Part shown: one piece after another, positions 60,901 to 64,000 of the stretch | How positions within the stretch are numbered: position 1 is the first letter of the stretch | Layout: every line of letters starts with the position of its first letter | Source: Oscarella lobularis | Lineage: Eukaryota; Porifera; Homoscleromorpha; Homosclerophorida; Oscarellidae | Direction: 5' to 3' | DNA length: 64,000 nt | Assembly: GCF_947507565.1 (NCBI RefSeq) | Contig: NC_089178.1 | Span: 3,224,001 to 3,288,000, forward strand | Position numbers and translations under genes: made by a program | The notes under the pieces: generated by a model | The model's input: the letters and a program-made list of their open reading frames with translations, nothing else | Told to the model about the DNA's origin: nothing | Databases searched by the model: none

Positions 60901-63885
60901 ACGCAAAACAAGTCTACCTGTTGACCGGTTGGACCCACAAGACCTGGAGGTCCTGGTTGTCCGATTTGACCCTGAACGTAGAAACGTCAACGTGCGTGTT
61001 TGCGTTTTACTTAGAAATTACTGCACCTGTAGTCCGACTTGTCCTGATTTTCCCGGTGGTCCAGGCGTACCCTTTGTAATAAGACTAGGTCAGAAAAAAA
61101 AGTCACATAATCAAAAGCAAAATTACCGGATTTCCCAGTCTTCCTTGTTCGCCTTGAGGCCCAATGTCACCAACTGCACCCTAAATAGATACGTTATTCC
61201 ATTATCCAACAAAAAAGACCTATAGGACGTACTATATCTCCCTGGCGTCCATTGGTTCCGGCTTTGCCGGGTTCTCCCTAACGAAGCAACAAAAGATTCG
61301 ACAGAGAAACTTAAGACCTGTCATCACGCTGACCGACTCGCCACGTGCTCCATCTGATCCGGACTGGCCCTTTTGTCCCGGAGGACCCTGCACAAATCAA
61401 TCTATAGAGAAATGAGCAAAATTCAGAATCGCTCTACCGCTGCCCCTGGCGCGCCTCGTGGTCCGGTTTGCCCCGGATCACCTACAGAACCCTAGAGACA
61501 ATAGAAATGACAAACATAAATATAAATTTCACTACACATGCACAGACCGGTTTTCCTTTTGGGCCAACATCTCCTTGGTGACCAATAGGGCCACTCGGTC
61601 CCTAACAACAAAAACAATAGATTAAAAAAAGCAATCAATATAATCCTTTAGTAACTCACCGGTTTTCCGTCTTGTCCTGGAGGGCCTGTCGCTCCAACAG
61701 GACCTGCTATTCCCTACGTGCATATGAAAATAATAATTATTATTTTTAATCAACCCGCGAGAACTGACCCTGTCGCCTCGAGCGCCCCGTGGGCCTCTTG
61801 CTCCCCCTCTTCCCGGCGTACCCTAGAAATAAATAAATAACAGTGATGCTAAAAAGGAGTGAGGAGAAGAAAGTGAAACAAAAACTGACCGGCTCTCCCG
61901 ATTCGCCTCGTGGTCCAACAAAACCAGGCATGCCTGGATCGCCCTAGAAATGCACTTGAGGTCTCGCGCTAAAGTTCATTAAAAAACTCATATACTGATT
62001 GAGCCAGTCCTTGAACTGGACCCTTCTGAGCAGCTTCAGACACAAATGACCAATCAAGCTATAATCAGAAATAGTAAGAAGAAATGAGACAATGGTTCTA
62101 TTTCATATCTTGCCTTCATTGTGTCTCCCGGTGGACCCATTTCACCAGGAGACCCGGGTCGGCCATCTTCGCCTATCATCCCCTAGAAAAAGTTCACTAA
62201 CAGGAATTTTTTTCTCGATTTATAGCTAACCTTTCTGCCAGGGAGACCGGGACTTCCTGGACGCCCATCTTGACCATCGGCGCCCTAATAATATTTTTAA
62301 AAATTTTTTGACTAATTGTTATTGGCATATTTCGTACAGGATGTCCGGGACGTCCATCTGGGCCTCGAGCTCCAGTCTGTAAAAAGAACTCTAGTAGTAG
62401 CAAACTTGGTGAACCCATTTTTTTTGAATTCTTACGTAGCCCTGAGCTGATTCACCAGTTTCACCCTTTTGACCCTTTTCTCCCTAAAGCACACTTTTTT
62501 CCCCCATGATCGCACACGCATGCTGTTCGCCGAACCTGCGTGATTGGAATCAAGGGCTCCTGAATGACGCCAAACACCTCAGCGTCGTCGATGGGAGGCT
62601 GGAAAAATATTTAGTCACGTGACGTATCGCGCTTTTCTCTACGTACCGGTCCCGGTGGACCGCCCGGCGTTTCTTCGTCGAATTCGCCTTGATCTGGCAA
62701 AGGTCGAATAGGCGGCTCCTGTCGACGCAATCGACGTCGCGGCGTCGAGGACGAAATGACCGGCGCATCCGGGTCGTTGGAAAAGACGAGGTCTTGAAGG
62801 AGACCCTGAAAAGAAAGAAATTCTCGCACGCGCACGAACGATGAGAATTGGGAGAGGGCGGGGAGGGTGGGCCCCTTGCCTTGTAATTGTCGTTGGCGCC
62901 CAACGAACGGCCGATCATGATCGAACCGGTCGTGTCGATCGATTCGTCGGCGCGCGAGAGATCGAGCGTCGTTGCGAGCTCGCCGTCGACGTAGAGAGAG
63001 ACGGTCTTGTCTTTGACGACGAAGGCGAAGCGCACCCATTCGCCGGAAACGAGATTGACGCCGAGAAACGACCGCTCGAGTCCGTTGTAGACGAATAGCG
63101 GGTTTCGGCCGATTTCGACGCGAAGCAACGGCTCGGACGACGACGAATAGACGACGAGAAGGGTGGCGCGCGCGTTCTTTTGCGGCTTCGCCGTCACGAC
63201 GATGGAAAAGTCGCGCGGAAAGCCGTCGGGAAACACGGCGCTCGTTCCGATTGACAAATCGGCGTCGTCCGGCGCGATTTTGTACGCGATCTGATCGCTG
63301 TAGGGAAACGATTCATCGGCGATCGTGATTCCATCCGTTCCCACTGCGCTGAGCAGATCGACGCGCCATTCTAGAGAAAAATTAGACCGTATATATCGAC
63401 CCCGCCCCCGAGCTGCTCTTCTGGTTCGCCAAGACGCGCAACTTTTCGTCTTGCATCGACCAGACAGCGCTTTGTGCCTGTAGCCTGCTTTAGGTCGTCT
63501 GCGCAAACAGACCACTAAGTCATTAGTCGACTATTGTTTCGCACATTATAACGTCGAACAAAGCGCTACTGAGTCTCTTTTTTGCGTTCGAAGATGCGTT
63601 CGTCTAGCTAAGGGCGTCGCTCGTGTGCATAAAGTCGATGTTAGTAGAGCTTTAGAAGGCGTCGGTTTTCTCTCGCGATCATATAATCGAATCTCGTCCA
63701 AAACAATGCCCCCTCGCGTTCCGTTCGTCTCACCTTTGGCATTCGTTTTGCACAGAAGCAGCGCAAAGACTACGACCAGAAAGGTGGGTACACGACCCAG
63801 GAGCGATCTACGAGTGGAGAAAGGAGGGGTCGTCACCAGGTCGACGATGGCACGCGCGTCTTTTTCTCCCCCTTTACCTGTCCAT
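54947..63885 (-). CDS. fibrillar collagen with TSPN domain (collagen B, upstream copy)
   Basis: An 8-base first coding exon (63878-63885, ATGGACAG) joins through GTAAAG...CGTAG to a signal peptide, [20 protein letters not shown]. After a long intron the TSPN-like head spans about 63372-62880 ([38 protein letters not shown]). A variable segment ([19 protein letters not shown]) and dozens of short Gly-X-Y exons follow, to about 55980. A Ser-rich telopeptide with a basic triplet precedes the C-propeptide: [62 protein letters not shown] and [11 protein letters not shown], with TAG at 54947-54949. The cysteine of DPNQGC is serine here, and extra cysteines occur after CRDLALC. The stop is 482 bases upstream of the collagen A start, so the pair is a tandem duplication. 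Confidence 0.9.
58558..58579. repeat. 22-base poly(G)/poly(C) tract
   Basis: Read on the sense strand of collagen B this is a run of 22 C followed by CTCTCTCCTCCAAAG, directly before an exon starting GGTCACC. It serves as, or extends, the pyrimidine tract of that 3' splice site. Confidence 0.85.
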
Positions 63886-64000
63886 CGTCGCTCCACGAGC
63901 CGTCTTACTGAGAGGAAAGCACGTCTGTACCCTCTCGTTGCTCACTAGTCAGTCGAAGCGGGAATCCACCGCTCGGGCCAATGCGGAGCTTCGCACGGAC
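63886..64000. other. upstream of collagen B
   Basis: 5' leader and promoter-proximal sequence of collagen B up to the window edge. Nothing else recognised. Confidence 0.4.

Noticed and set aside
47330-62500. Regularly spaced short similar units that could suggest a repeat or CRISPR array.
   Set aside because: They are Gly-X-Y collagen exons, mostly 45 or 54 bases, separated by introns; the units differ in sequence.

Overview
The window is eukaryotic: nearly every gene is split by short introns (mostly 40-150 bases), intergenic gaps are small, and CpG is not depleted. The gene content is animal: a laminin gamma-type chain, two fibrillar collagens with thrombospondin-N-like heads, a Polycomb-like PRC2 cofactor, GAPVD1, RO60 and a type II PKA regulatory subunit. 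Compact intron-rich DNA together with basement-membrane and fibrillar matrix genes suggests an early-branching animal, most likely a sponge and perhaps a homoscleromorph. The phylum is inference.

Layout. 0-12 kb: YPEL5 (+), an ABCG half-transporter (-), PKA type II regulatory subunit (-), a FAM194-domain protein (-) and an SLC35E3-like transporter (-). 12-21.5 kb: a long coiled-coil protein (-) divergent from a small N-myristoylatable protein with a decayed class III cyclase domain (+), an unidentified transcription unit (+) and an orphan single-pass membrane protein (-). 21.6-34.5 kb: ZGPAT (+), RO60 (-), a GPCPD1-like phosphodiesterase (-), GAPVD1 (-) and Polycomb-like (+). 34.6-46.1 kb: laminin (+), a second GPCPD1-like gene (+), a small orphan gene (+) and cathepsin Z (+). 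46.3-63.9 kb: two tandem fibrillar collagen genes (-), each made of dozens of short Gly-X-Y exons.

The most notable points are these. (1) The laminin has gamma-type LN, L4 and C-terminal features plus an LF (laminin IV type B) domain, which bilaterians keep in beta chains. (2) The two tandem collagens differ at one trimer-locking cysteine of the C-propeptide, which suggests a homotrimer-competent chain beside a partner chain. (3) The cyclase-like protein keeps both metal aspartates but has lost the substrate and transition-state residues. (4) The two GPCPD1-like paralogues both lack the CBM20 starch-binding domain and share a GC-AG intron.

There is no bacterial, phage, CRISPR or rRNA signal, and I found no convincing tRNA. 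Exon boundaries were placed by eye from splice signals, reading phase and remembered protein families. Gene spans run from start codon to stop codon and include introns.
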